A stretch of 64,000 nt of DNA from Mariannaea sp. PMI_226. Taxonomy: Eukaryota; Ascomycota; Sordariomycetes; Hypocreales; Nectriaceae. The position numbers were made by a program, and so were the translations under genes. Where the stretch lies: NCBI GenBank assembly GCA_024336345.1, contig JANFOG010000006.1:1984001-2048000 (forward strand), read 5' to 3'. Of this stretch, positions 1 through 11,500 are shown one piece after another. The notes under the pieces are model-generated. The model searched no databases. It saw only the letters and a list, made by a program, of their open reading frames with translations, and was not told the DNA's origin. Numbering within the stretch: position 1 is the stretch's first letter; every line of letters starts with the position of its first letter.

Positions 1-480
1 TAAAGTGTATTATGTATGTGCATATGTAGAAGCCAACCATTTTGAAAACAAATTGAGAAAATCACATTAGCCAACTATTGCCTCGAGGAAAGTGACGCTG
101 GCCTTTCCAAAGTGTTTGCGTTAGGTTGTATCACCATGAAGACAGGAAGCTTATGAGATAATTTTTTATTTTGTTCATTCATGATCATAATGAATATAGC
201 AACCAAGGTAAAAACTCCAGACACACTACAGATGTCAGTCACATGAATCGTTACGGCATAAATCAGGAAAACAGAAAGGGAAAGAAAACGCCAGCTCCAA
301 AAAAGTACAAGACAGCACATCCATCGTGCCGCCCAGAAAACCCGTCAGGACAACAACAGCCAGAACAGCGCTGCACTTCAGTCTACATTTTGTCTCCTTT
401 TGGCTTGTTGGGAGACATTGGCTCATGTAGTCATTAAAGAAGGCCAGGCATAGTGTCTGCTACTGATCCCTCTCCGACAT
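1..480. other. 3' flank of the PARP gene, no supported gene
   Basis: This is the region downstream of the PARP stop codon, reaching to the window edge. On the minus strand it holds two overlapping short open frames (about 75-320 and 235-426). Both are rich in hydrophobic residues and could encode membrane-spanning stretches, but they lie in different frames and no acceptable intron joins them. It probably contains the PARP 3' UTR and possibly part of a neighbour outside the window. Confidence 0.4.
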
Positions 481-2763
481 TTACATCTTAACACGGAATA
501 GGTATCGAAGCTTGACCTGCGCAACGTCATAGGCAATGAACTCATTGTAGTAAAGCCCAGCATTGGGAACTTTAGTCGGTCCAGGCTTAACATTGGAGTC
601 AGGCTGAAAGAGAGAAATGTTAGCATCAGCAAGATCAGACAGAATGTATGGATTGTGAAGAACCTACCATCTTGATGCCCTTGAGGCTCTCGTGCGCGAT
701 GCCAGCGTCAACCCACTTGGAAGGACCGGTGTTACCCTGACCCCAGGTACTGTACATGCCTTTACTCTTCGCATCAGAACCAGCGTTGTAGTTGGCATTT
801 ACAAGCTTCTGGATAGGATCACCTAGCTCAGCCTCACAAAGCAGGAGCAGAGCATGACCGTTCGAGATATATGACGCACAGTACCCAGCGGATTTTGATG
901 ACATATCCGCAAGGTAGATGCCCTTTCCGAACATGTAGCCAGACACGGGGGCCTCGGGGGGTGCAATTCGGAGACCCTGACTAAGGATACCACCGAAATT
1001 GGTACAGCGAGAGCCGTGCCAAAGGAGGCGACGATCTGATTGGATCTTAGAGTAGATCGAATTGTCGAAGCGCTGTGTCTCCCCATGGCGTTCAATGCGG
1101 AAGATATCTTGGATTTGATAGGAAACATTATGGGTGGCGCCACGCGATTCGTTGAGATACTTGGCGAGCTCGATAAACTCGTTGCTCTTGTGATCTAGAG
1201 TTGTCATTTCTTCAAGGCCAAGACCTTGGAACTGGCGATCAAGGGGATGGACAGTGCCCTTTGTCTTTCGATCAACCTTCATGATCTCAGCAGCGTCCTT
1301 CATATCCGACAAACTCTCCAGAAGCTCAATCTCTTTCTTGAGCATATTATTATCTCGGATGATGGGAGGGCGCTGGCGGCCAAAGGCGTGGGGGATAACG
1401 GAGTAATAAGTGTTGGAGAGATGTTCAGTGGCAGCGGGGAATGTAGAATTCCATTTACTGGTGGCGAGTGAAGGATCATCCAGAAGAGCCGCAAGGTCCT
1501 TGAGCTGCTGGAAACCACGTGTAATGGTTGCTTTGCCCAGTTTTCCCAGGGGCAGCTTGTTGGCGTCATAGTTGAGCGCGGTCATTGTAGCCTGGAAATA
1601 CTGCTGATTGAAAATGAGCTCCATGAGTTCCTTGATGGGCTTTTCGAGAGTGCACTGTAGCGCATTTTCTTCATCCTCCACATCTTCTTCCTTTTTGACG
1701 GGCTTCACATCGTCCTCTTCGTCATCCGAATCATCAGGGTTATAACTGCGCTCAACAAATGCATACTTCTTGGGCTTGGGATCATCACCACGGTTGTCCC
1801 AAGATAGACCGGATTTATCTTTGAACTTCTTTTCGAAGTGCTTGATTGCGTCAGGGAGAGTTCCTACTCCCAAGGTGGCGTTTGTGCCAGGCTCACCAAC
1901 ACGACCCCATCGAGTCCAGGTGTGGTAGGAGTTCGTCTTGGCATTGTGTTGGATCTATTTTTGTTTCGTTTTCGAAAGTTAGTGAATGAATATTTTTATT
2001 TTTATTGTTTTTGCGTTGTATTGCTAGCAAGAGAACTGACCTGAATACGATAAAATTTGTTGTTGTTATGGGATGAGTTTGTCTGGTTGAGTGCCGCGTC
2101 ATAAATCATGCCCGTATCCGGGTCGATATAGACCTGATAGGTCGCATGAGGACAAGTTTCATCAAGGGGGATTGTGATGCCCTTCTTCTTGATAAATTGC
2201 CCTTCTGCGACAATCTTCTCATCCTCCAGCTCCTCTTCAGGCTGGCTCTTGACAGCTACCGTAGGCTTTGCCTTGGTAGCTTTAGTGGTCTTGGCTTTCT
2301 TGGCTTTAGGCTGTTCTTCCTCTTCAGCATCTTCATCGTCGGCCTTGTCAGCAACAGCCACGTCAGCGGCAGCGACTCGCTTCTTGGAAGTGCCATTGGT
2401 CTTATTGGCTCCCCAAGCATAATCATCCGCACTGAGTTGCTTCTTTTGGGAGTCGACATCGAGAATCCATTGTGGGCTCACCAATGGAAGGTCTTTCGCC
2501 TTGCCCGCGGTGATTTTCGTCGTTCCCGCATTGTAGTCATCCTCAGTACAAACCACATGCGTCGTACCCTTGGTAACGCTCTTTGTGATGGTACCACCGT
2601 GACTTCGAATGAGAGCTTCAAGCGAGCTGTGGTTGTGGGAAATTGAGTCAAACTTCCCGCTTAGAGCAATAGCGCAGCTGTCCAGGGGAGGGGCAGCAGG
2701 AGGAGCAGCTGGAGCAGCAGCCGGAGGAGCCACTGCGGCTCTTGCACTTCTTCGAGGAGGCAT
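481..2763 (-). CDS. parp: poly(ADP-ribose) polymerase, BRCT-WGR-PARP type
   Basis: Three exons: 2763-2041, 1954-668 and 603-481, giving 710 aa. The introns of 86 and 64 nt have GT-AG ends. The enzyme transfers ADP-ribose units from NAD+ onto proteins, mainly at DNA breaks in the nucleus. An N-terminal BRCT domain spans about residues 27-105 (the tryptophan in SPQWILDV is visible). A Lys/Ala/acidic linker follows, then a WGR domain (WTRWGRVGE, just after residue 242), an acidic Asp/Glu stretch, the helical regulatory domain and the catalytic domain. The H-Y-E signature is complete: His554 (LLWHGSR), Tyr588 (GKGIYLAD) and Glu691 (YYNEF). Glu691 lies in the 40-residue last exon. The zinc fingers of animal PARP1 are absent, as in other filamentous-fungal PARPs. 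The ATG at 2763 is the only start that gives a full BRCT domain. Confidence 0.95.
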
Positions 2764-3954
2764 TTTGAGAGAGCTGTATTTTCAAATACTTTTTTGAGAA
2801 AGAAAATTTCTTGTGATCAACAAAAGCTCAGAAGGGTAAGCTCAGTACTGAAGAAGTTCAGAACCAAGTCTGATCGTCAAATGAGCTGAGGGACCTGGTT
2901 TTGCTAATGTTTAGTGACCTGGTCTGTGGTTCGGGGCTGAGTTCAGGGGCAAGGCATATGGAGAGATACCCGGTGTTCTGAAGCAAGCGCAGCGCGGCGT
3001 AGCGTAGATTTTAGGGGATTGCAGACACCTAAAGCAGTAATCGCCGATAATTCGGAGGACACGACCACGTAAGATTATATGTGGTGGAAGGTAAATAAAT
3101 AAATAAACAAACAAACAAACAGAGAAGAGAACGGAGAGGTGAGAGAGGGGATTGGGAGGGGATTGGGAGGGAATTGAATTGAGAGAGAAGATCAGGATGC
3201 AGATGGAAAATGGATTGGAACTGGAAGAGTGAAAAAGTGCAGGACGTCTCCTCACGTTTTATTGTTGAACAGCTGGAAGCCAACAGCTTCACCTGGGCCC
3301 AGTTGAGGAAGCTTCAGGTGCAGGCACCGCCCCGCCACTCTTTCCACCACCTCGGTAGCATCACGTAAACTCCAGGCACCAGCGACGCCGGCGCGCGCCA
3401 GAAACGGGGCCAGCTGCTGCCCGCGATGTCAGCCACGACCATTGCACGACATCACATGACAGGCTGCAGTGCCCCAATTGTCTGATCTACCTGTGGTTTC
3501 GTTGGGGGGTCAGACCGCCAGCATTGCAGCAGAACCCTGGAAACGGTTGATCATCGACCGCTAGGGATGGGATTTAGCATCTCAGTGAGGGTCCTGCTGC
3601 CTGTTGTTGGAGTCACTGGCTCTTTGTTGCCTGAGGTCCGATATTGACTTACTCCATGCCTATTGATGCAGTGTCCCTATTGGAGTGATATGGTACATCG
3701 AAAGGAACAGCACATTCCGCAATTGATCCTACCAGAGTATCTAGGTTGACAATGCTGAGTCTCCGATAACGTTTAATCGGTAACAAAAGGATAGATGTAT
3801 TGTTAAGCATGAAGTCGTTTGAAGAGGCCAATCTAACAAAGTGAAACGTTTCCATCAACTCCATTTGCCCTCGATGTTCATCAAAACTCCAGCATTGAGA
3901 GCTTCTTGAGATCTCTCTGCTGAAAAGACATAATTCAATCCTGCTCTGTCCTCT
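2764..3954. other. intergenic region upstream of PARP, with short tandem repeats
   Basis: This is the PARP promoter side plus the 3' flank of the small secreted-protein gene. It holds an (AAAT)n/(AAAC)n run at about 3092-3121 and two perfect 11-bp GGGGATTGGGA copies at 3147-3168. No reading frame has coding character. Confidence 0.5.
3092..3121. repeat. AAAT/AAAC tetranucleotide microsatellite
   Basis: An AAAT run passes directly into an AAAC run of about four units, about 330 bp upstream of the PARP start codon. This is a compound microsatellite seen directly in the sequence. Confidence 0.85.
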
Positions 3955-4512
3955 TCAATTGGTGCAGCATGGTATCTTTCTAGGATCAGCGCACCAGTGC
4001 GCGTTGCTATCACCGCCGCAACATTTGACGGATGATGCTTTTCCAGACCAGGGGCATGGAGGGCATAGGTTGTCGATAACCATATCTTTGCCCGCAATCA
4101 TTCCTGTGTGGTCTCCTTGGCATCGGTTATTCCTGCATGTCCATTAGCTTCGGTGCAAGGAGGAACAAGGTGAAAACGGCAGCGCACTCCCATATCACGC
4201 ATCGGCCGCCAGTTACAGTAACGGCCTCAATGTTATCATCGAGGTAGGGATTGAGCTCGTCAAAGTCATCTAGAAAAACTGGTCAGCGGTCTCCTAGCCA
4301 GAAGATAAGGGGCAAGGGAGGGAGGAGAACGACTGACAGCAGCGGCCATGATCCAGAAACCAATCGCCACAAGTGTCTGTCACATTCACCTCGCTACACC
4401 AACCGAACTTGATACGTTCGTGTATGTTAATCTTTGTCCGGCGGCTATACCTTGGCGTTGTAGCAAAAGAAACCCCGATGAGGATGGCAGAGATGGTCAT
4501 GAGGCACTTCAT
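3955..4512 (-). CDS. small cysteine-rich secreted protein, crystallin-like repeat style
   Basis: Three exons: 4512-4338, 4269-4188 and 4132-3955, giving 144 aa. The introns of 68 and 55 nt have GT-AG ends, and the second has a CTAAT branch-site match near its acceptor. All joins keep frame and the product ends at a clean TGA. The N-terminus is a signal peptide (MKCLMTISAILIGVSFA), followed by a basic Ser-Arg-Arg site that a Kex2-like protease could cut. The mature part has about a dozen cysteines. Spacing such as DDNIEAVTVTGGRCVIW, then NNRCQG and later ASSVKCC, resembles fungal secreted beta/gamma-crystallin-like proteins. That resemblance is my recognition of a pattern, not a search result. 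The function is unknown; extracellular or effector-like roles are possible. The Cys-rich tail after the crystallin-like unit (CCGGD, then PCCTN at the end) looks unusual for that family. Confidence 0.72.
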
Positions 4513-5553
4513 TGTTTTCAGGGCCAGAGGGCAAGAGGTTTGTTTCACACCTCGCGTCTATTTCCGCAGGAATCGTATCGAGGTTCCACTAACTGAGAAG
4601 TGTCGGCGTTGATGAGAACTTCGTCTCCGAGGGGGAGGGGAGACTTGGTTTTCTCCACAGGAGAGTATCGATGACTAGTTTGAGGGTGCCCCAGGCTCTT
4701 TGCGCCAGGAACGCGCAGATATTGACTCCCTTGTGTAAATCTCGAAATGATATAACTACTATGGGTGGCGGCTAGTTAGGTAATATTATGAAAAGTAGTT
4801 TAATTGAAGTGAGGGTGGTTCTCTCAAGTTACGGAAGAGGTAAGCTACTTGAGAGCCAAAGGGAATACCAGAAGGCAAGGTAAGGTACCACATGATACCC
4901 AGGTTCCTTGGGTAAACACCATGAGCGTTGTGACTGCTCCCTTCCCTAGCAGTATCTACCTTAGGTAAGGTAGGTAGGTAGGAAGGGAGAGTGTCTCTCA
5001 AGTACAACGCAAGCGAACATAATATAAAGCACACAAGCTTGATCGCCTAGTAAGATAAGTAGACAAGGTAGGTGGGGTCCTCGATTCCTTGATGTAGGTC
5101 GATTATAGAGGAAGTTACAAACTATGTGTCAAATACTTGTGATGGGCAACCAAGCCTGCATCATTTCTGATAGGAATTTTTCGCTAGATGCCGGTAATTT
5201 CAGTCCCAGGTTTGGACCTCGGATCCCCCGTCCCCTTCTGACACGACCAAGAATTCCGGGACATTGCCAAAATACAGCTCCTATGTAGACGACGCTGCCA
5301 CTTGCAACGTGAAGATGCAGGAGGATAAATGAGACTGCATAAATCCTTTTCTTCTCTATCTCTCTCTCTAAGAAATAGCAAGAAAAACAACCTTAAGCCA
5401 TCTGTCGCTCCCTTATCTTTCCTCAACACAGCTCTACCGGTGTCGGTCGTAATCACAGAAACAAATGCTTCAGTCTTCGTCGTCATTGTTATCACTATAA
5501 TCTGTGACAGCGAAGAGAAAAGAAAAAACGCAAAAAGTCAGCAAGCGGTCCAA
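4513..5553. other. intergenic region between secreted-protein and F-box genes
   Basis: It contains promoter sequence for the minus-strand secreted-protein gene and the 3' flank of the F-box gene. A GGTA-rich stretch at about 4961-4980 carries AAGGTAGGTAGGTA, and CAAGGTAGGT lies near 5064. A CTCCCTTCC/GGAAGGGAG inverted pair brackets the first of these. No gene is supported. Confidence 0.5.
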
Positions 5554-7059
5554 TCACAGGTCAAGGGCATATTGTTCCCAAATACCATCATCATCATCAT
5601 CATCATCGACATCAGCCTGTCCATGAGTCTCGTTCCAACGGATATCCTCCTTGCTGTGATCAACTTCGATCCGAGGAATCGTCTCACCGACGAAGTGCTT
5701 CCAGTCAGGTCCAGTGTATGCCATGTTCGGCTCTCCATTGAACGACACGCGGCACTTGTCGTTATTGCCGTCGCACCAGCTCTGCTGCAGGAAGCGGAGA
5801 CCAATGTGGTGGAGGTTCAGTCCTGGGATGTCCCTAAGCTTTTTGAGGAAGTCAGACCAGAAACTAATCTTTGGGTTGCGGCCATTGTGGTTCACGGGAA
5901 GAGGTCGCTGAAAGGTGATGTTTGTGAGCTCAAAGTCCTTGAGTGAGGGCGCAAACTTGCTCATCACTCTAAGAAGCCTAGATGCGTCTATCTTCATGCG
6001 GCCCAGGTTAATTTCCTCCAAGTGAGGGAAACTAGGACCAGGAAGCTTCTGAGCCTCGCTTAAGCTTGGGTCTACGATGGGTGTAGTCGGGCTGGCCAGC
6101 CAGTCGAACAAGCCCGAGTCCGTAATGAAGTCGTAGTTGAAGCTGTTGATGCGCAAATGTTTCACATTGGTTGCGTGAAATAGGAACTTGCGCAACATGA
6201 AGTCAGCCTCGGGCACTGCGATGGAATTCTCGGGCCCATAGCCTGATGTCCAGGTCCTGTCAAGGTCGAAACGCAGCGTCTCGAGCTGGCTAATCATGGG
6301 TAGGACGGTAGGCTCAAGATAAGGAGGGATATTGAAGGCGTAATCCTTAAGTTGAGGCCTACCCTTGGCCATGACTTCGATGCCCTTGGGTTTAGCTCCC
6401 GCATAGCCCAGAGCCGCAATGACGGCGGCGAAGACCTGGTTGCAGAAGGGGTGGCCAGAATCGAAACTCCTCCAGTCGGATTTCGTGCCTTGGTCAACGG
6501 AGTAGCCCAGTTCCTGGCTCGCTGTCGTAGAGCCATAGCTCGTCCACGCGGCATTGGGGCCGTCACGCAAGCGGCCGGCCGAGTTGAAACTACGGATGAC
6601 TACATGCTCCAGATTCTTGAGGTTCCGAAAGGCTTCGGAGAGCATCTCGCGGTGGTGCCCCGTACTCCACAGGGTGAACATGCCGGCGTGTCTGGCGACT
6701 AGCCGGCCGAAGCGCTGGTAGTGGCCATCAGAGATGCCGTAGAGTCGAGGACTGTCAGGGTAGTGCTCGAGTCCGAAATAGACCTGGCGAAGACTGGGGC
6801 CAAGGCGGCTCTTTGATATGTCAATCAGAGCTTGGAGGCTGTCATCGGAAAGCATGAACTGCTTGCGAAAGAAGAACTCATGGAGGAAAGTGGTGTCGAG
6901 GGAGCGCTCGATGGAGCGACATGTCAGGCGGAGATTGCCAAGTTCTGGGGTGGTGATGAAGTGGGTGATGCGAAGGAGAACCTCGAGGGGGATTGTTTGG
7001 AGGGGTGATGGCGTTGGTGGCGTTGAGGCATTCGCCATAACGGTGTCTTGGTCTGTCAT
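5554..7059 (-). CDS. F-box domain protein
   Basis: Single exon, 501 aa. Residues about 19-60 form an F-box: the IPLEVLLRI start, then LRLTCRSIE and a hydrophobic FLHEFFF turn. The rest is a leucine-rich fungal region of the kind found in F-box adaptors for SCF ubiquitin ligases. The F-box would bind Skp1; the substrate is unknown. The far C-terminus has a run of seven aspartates encoded by GAT-type triplets (plus strand 5581-5610), so this end is microsatellite-prone. The start ATG at 7059 follows immediately on two more in-frame-independent ATG triplets in the leader. No introns are needed. Family assignment rests on the F-box alone. Confidence 0.85.
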   Translation of the reverse strand: MTDQDTVMANASTPPTPSPLQTIPLEVLLRITHFITTPELGNLRLTCRSIERSLDTTFLHEFFFRKQFMLSDDSLQALIDISKSRLGPSLRQVYFGLEHYPDSPRLYGISDGHYQRFGRLVARHAGMFTLWSTGHHREMLSEAFRNLKNLEHVVIRSFNSAGRLRDGPNAAWTSYGSTTASQELGYSVDQGTKSDWRSFDSGHPFCNQVFAAVIAALGYAGAKPKGIEVMAKGRPQLKDYAFNIPPYLEPTVLPMISQLETLRFDLDRTWTSGYGPENSIAVPEADFMLRKFLFHATNVKHLRINSFNYDFITDSGLFDWLASPTTPIVDPSLSEAQKLPGPSFPHLEEINLGRMKIDASRLLRVMSKFAPSLKDFELTNITFQRPLPVNHNGRNPKISFWSDFLKKLRDIPGLNLHHIGLRFLQQSWCDGNNDKCRVSFNGEPNMAYTGPDWKHFVGETIPRIEVDHSKEDIRWNETHGQADVDDDDDDDGIWEQYALDL

Positions 7060-8592
7060 GATGATGTTGAAGGAGTGTATTGTTGTTTATAATTGAGCAC
7101 CAAGTGAGCCTGTCTTGTTGAAGCTGACCTGACGTTTGGCTGAGGCTCGTTGCTGGCTGTGGTGGCTAATACCAATAATTGCCAAGGTAAGGTACCTACT
7201 GATCACAGCTTGGGGTCACCTACAGCAGGCCTCACTGAGCCTGAAACTTCATAAGCACCAGGGGAGGGGGACATACTGGTAAGACGGGTAACGTTTTTAC
7301 GCTTTCAACCCACAAGAGACGACGAAGAGAGAGGGGAGGTGAGGAGATAGAAAACAACTCTGATTCTATTTTCACGAGAGCTCTGCACGTGTATTATTTA
7401 TGGTAGAAGTAAGCAATAGGCTGTGGTGAAGAGAGGCATGGTTGGTGCAGGTACTTTGGTTTTCACAATGATTCACGAAAAGCTGAGCGCTAGATACCTC
7501 AGCTAGGCAGCAGGGCTCTGGGTGGGTTAGCGACAGCGCAACAAACACCTATCACCTTCTACGTTGGTTCTACTGCTGCTGCTCTCTCTCTCGCCTCTTT
7601 TTCATAGCATCATCGTTATCATCATATCAATCCATTTCTCCTGACTAATATCCCTCCACCTAGCTGCTGCTCTCTTCTGCCTAATTATCATTCTACCTAC
7701 TCCATTTCTGTCTGGTTGCTTGAGTAGCAAGCCAGCCAACTTGGGTTTGCGTTTAGTACCTCAACTAGGCCACCCTGATCGATCTCTGGTTGTCAACACC
7801 AGGTAACTAACCATGTCCTTTCCAATCCGCCAGAGATAGTAAATCACCTCTCTCTCCAAGTTCCATACATCGTCAAGGACTGGACCAAGTAAGTAAGGGC
7901 TTACGAACGTACTTTTCACCTTCCGAGAAAGACCTGCCCCTGGCCTAATCTCTTTTCTGTATTAAAAAATCGCCTCCTCTTGTAATAGTCTGTTAGAAAT
8001 GACCGTCCGTCATCCAACCTAGTTATAGCTTATCCTTCGAGCCCAGCCTATATACCACACAAACAAGTGTCAAGCAGTGCAAAACATCAAGGATTCAATA
8101 AAGACAAGGGATGAAATGCCCAGCAATGCAGAACCAAAAAATAATCGTTTAATAATCATCGTATATATATGTATGCATCTGTACTTCCTTCAAGCCAAAG
8201 ATCCTGGTATATCCTCCACGCCTTCTCTCGTGCGCATCACGAGAGAATGGGAAAACAATAGAAAGAAGAAGAAGAAAAAAACGCAATAAAAGCAAACAAA
8301 AAGCCGCCACCTCGTCAACATAATGGTTCATGTCAAGATCCCAAAATATGACACATGCGTCCCTCCTGCTCCTCCTGTCCCCGTCTAAAAAGAAGTAAAG
8401 AAAAAGAAACAAAGAAAGCAGAAAACTTTCCAAGTCCAAGGGGATATCCAAGCCGAAAAGAGACAAAAAAAGGCCGCTCCCTCGACCTGTTCCTATTCCT
8501 GTTTCCCATCGCAATGCCATGCGTGCTCAAATCATCAAAAACAATAACAAAACCAACTAACAGTCGTGCCATGCCGTGTGGGTATAATAAAT
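7060..8592. other. intergenic region between F-box gene and the 1785-aa gene
   Basis: This is promoter and 5' leader of the F-box gene followed by the 3' flank of the large gene. It has pyrimidine-rich stretches near 7570-7680 and a CCAAGGTAAGGTACCTAC motif at 7182-7199, a variant of the repeated intergenic motif described in the findings. An A-rich stretch lies at about 8265-8310. No coding signal was seen on either strand. Confidence 0.5.
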
Positions 8593-11500
8593 TCAGCCAA
8601 GTCCCATGAACTCGTTTTGTCGTAGGAAGCTCGACGCCAGCTCATCACCTCCATGCTCGGCCGCTTCCATCCAGTGAATCGCAACACACATCAGCCCTGG
8701 GTCACTTCGCACATCACTCTCCTTGCCCTCCCCAGATCCTCCTCCTGAACCACCGGACCCTCGAGAACTTCCTCCACCACCAAGCCCGTGTCCACCTCCG
8801 CTAGGCCCGCCCGGACCCATTCGCCTTCCCTCACTTCGTCCATACATGTCCATGACCGTCTGCTTGAACACCTCCCGAGGTTTAGACAACGGTAGGGTAG
8901 TCCGCTCCACGTACTCAGGATTGGATAGATAGAACAGGGCAAGCTCTCGCTGCGCTGTGGGGAAACCTTCCTTGGCAGTAATGGCCCACATCTTCCCAGC
9001 ATCATCAAGCTTGTATGTTGTTGATGGAGGCGGAGGTGTGCCAGTTGAAGAAACAGTGACCTCAGACGTTGTTGCTGCGTCATGTGCCTTGCGTACATGG
9101 GTATGAGCCGCAACAACCTCATCCGCCATCTCCACCATGGTCCTGCACACTTCAGACTTGAGCTTCAAAGCTGCAAGAGCCGTGTTCCAGAATGACTTGC
9201 CACGCTCTGGCTTATCTAATACTGACGGTGGTACAAACGCTGCGATAAATTGAAGATCACGGAATAGAGTTTTGGGTCGAATCGACGCTTCCCGGAACAG
9301 CGCTTGTAGTTCCTTTGTAATGGCATCCGTGTTGGCTGCTCCGCCAGACATGATTGATCGAGTCTCGGAAGCAGCTTGTCGAGCCTGATGGCCAAATAAC
9401 GGTGTGTCAAGCTGAGATTGAATAGCCTGAGACCGTCGTTCTTTGACATGGTCAATAGTACCCTCCAAAGGTGTGGGTCGAGAGTTGCCGCTGTGTTCCT
9501 CTACAACACTCGATCCAGCATCAGACCGGTTCCAGCGAGGTCGCTTGTGGCTGGTGGAGTGCAACGATGCAACGATGAGATTCTCCAGCTCATGTAATGC
9601 ATTCAATTTGGCGTACGGGTTGGGGTGAACGCAGAACATGTTAAGCAGTCGTTGGTAGGCCTTCTTGAATGGGAATTCGTTTGACTCTTTGGCGGCAGAC
9701 AAGCGTGGGGTAGACTCGGTCGTGGCTGATCCATCATTGATGACAATTGATGGACTCTCAGAGACCTCAGAGGCTCGGTCCGATGAAGGCTCGCCAGCAC
9801 CACGCAAATTGCCAAAGCTTTTCTTCTTCTCAATGACTCTTGGTCGTCCAGAACTTCGCTTCTCCTTAATCTCAGATCGTCGCTTGGCTCGTCGATCCAA
9901 CGCATCCTTGCGGTCAATACACTGCTGCCCTAAAGTCTCAAACCAGGCGTCCGTCTCAGATCCTCGCGAAAAGACCTGGTTACCCAGGTCGGACAGCAGC
10001 AAGCTTGTCAGAGATTGCTTCAGCTCGGTGAGAAACCGGGTCTTTTCATCATCTACACGTTGCTGAAAGACGGTCTCATTGGAAGATGCAGCTGTGCCCG
10101 GACGTCCAGTTGAGTAGCTTGACGCTGATGCGGTGTGGCTGTGGTAAGGAGGATGAGAGAATGTGGTGGACAGGTTGGTCAGGCTGGTCGTAGGCGAGTA
10201 GCGAGACGCTCCCGATCCCGAAGACATGACTGGCTGAAATGGTGACCAGAATGTGCTCGACGAGTCAAGTGTATGAGCTGGAGACGCCCGGTCAAAGTAT
10301 TCCTGCCCGTCCAGGATATCCGAAAGAGTGGCACTCGCCCGCGGAATACTTTGGCGGAGAGAGTCGAGTGACTGCTGGCTCGGGTTGTGCATAGACAGAT
10401 TTCGCAAATCGCGAGCAAAGGAGTTGGGTCGGTTTCCAGATGGGTTAAACTTGCGATCCTGGTCACTGATAATGCTTGAGGCATCTGTCGTGTCCGCCCA
10501 CGAATGTTCTCGCTCGCGTGCCCTCATCCGATCATATGAGGCCTTGTCGCGCTTATACAGCTCGCTTGACCACAAAACAGGGGCCTCACGTATGGTCTCG
10601 CCAACCAATTTGGAGATACACTTGTCCACCTCGCAGCAGAATCGATGAATTCTCTCCTCACCCTGGCAGAAATTTTGAATGCCATATTTCTGAAGCCACA
10701 GGGACGTTGTTTCAGCCTGGTCGTCGCTGAGCTTGTTTGGTCCACCTTGTTCCTCAGAGGCGGCCAACAGGTCAACGATTTGTGATTCCGCACGATAAAG
10801 ATAGGATGAGTTTGGGCCTCGCGACATATTGGCACGGGATCGTTGGAATGAGTTCCAACGCCTAGGCATACCCATAGTCTTCAGAGCCTGGCAGATGTCG
10901 CGGCTGTGCGTGTATTCTTTGGAGTTCCGCACATCTGTCACATACCACATTTTATCGCGCATCGCTCGCACGCGTTTCATCATTCGATCAATGAGTCCCT
11001 CATGGCGTTCTTGGCTCTGCTTGAGCCAAACCAGCCAGGCATCATACTCTTCAATAGCCGAAGCCGATCGCCGAATTGAATCTCGAGGCCCCCTAGAGAA
11101 GATGTTTATGAGAACTGCGAAGCCATTCTCTCGTAGTGATGGGGACTCGAGATCATTCAATTGGTTCAGGGTCTTCCAATACTGATGGGACGATACAAAA
11201 TCAGCCAGTGCCTTGGACTGGGATGAAGCCGCCTTCAGCATGGTGATGAGAACTGGTTCCGGTTGCTCAATCTTGGGAGGGCTTTGTCCTTCGGACGAGG
11301 AGTCTGTCTGGGGTTCTTGCGCATGGGATTTAGCGGAGCCAGCACTCATTTGTTTCCTGTATGGGTTGCGACTAGCCATGGATCTCTCTGTCGTGATAAT
11401 TCTGCTCTTAGACTTGTATCTCTTGAGTCCAGAAGCACGATTGCTCAGTTGGGTTCTGCCATTTTCAGGATCTAGGCTTCGGGGGATCTCGTAGTCTTCC

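Noticed and set aside
235..426. 63-codon minus-strand frame starting with a true ATG and a hydrophobic segment
   Set aside because: It overlaps another hydrophobic frame, no splice restores continuity, and I recognise no family. Kept only as a low-interest observation.
4127..4269. Two-exon model of the small secreted protein stopping at 4127
   Set aside because: It ends in a non-cysteine hydrophobic tail. Removing the 55-nt intron with a CTAAT branch site instead continues the Cys pattern to a natural stop at 3955.
5329..5946. 205-codon plus-strand frame
   Set aside because: It is antisense to the end of the F-box gene and low in recognisable content.
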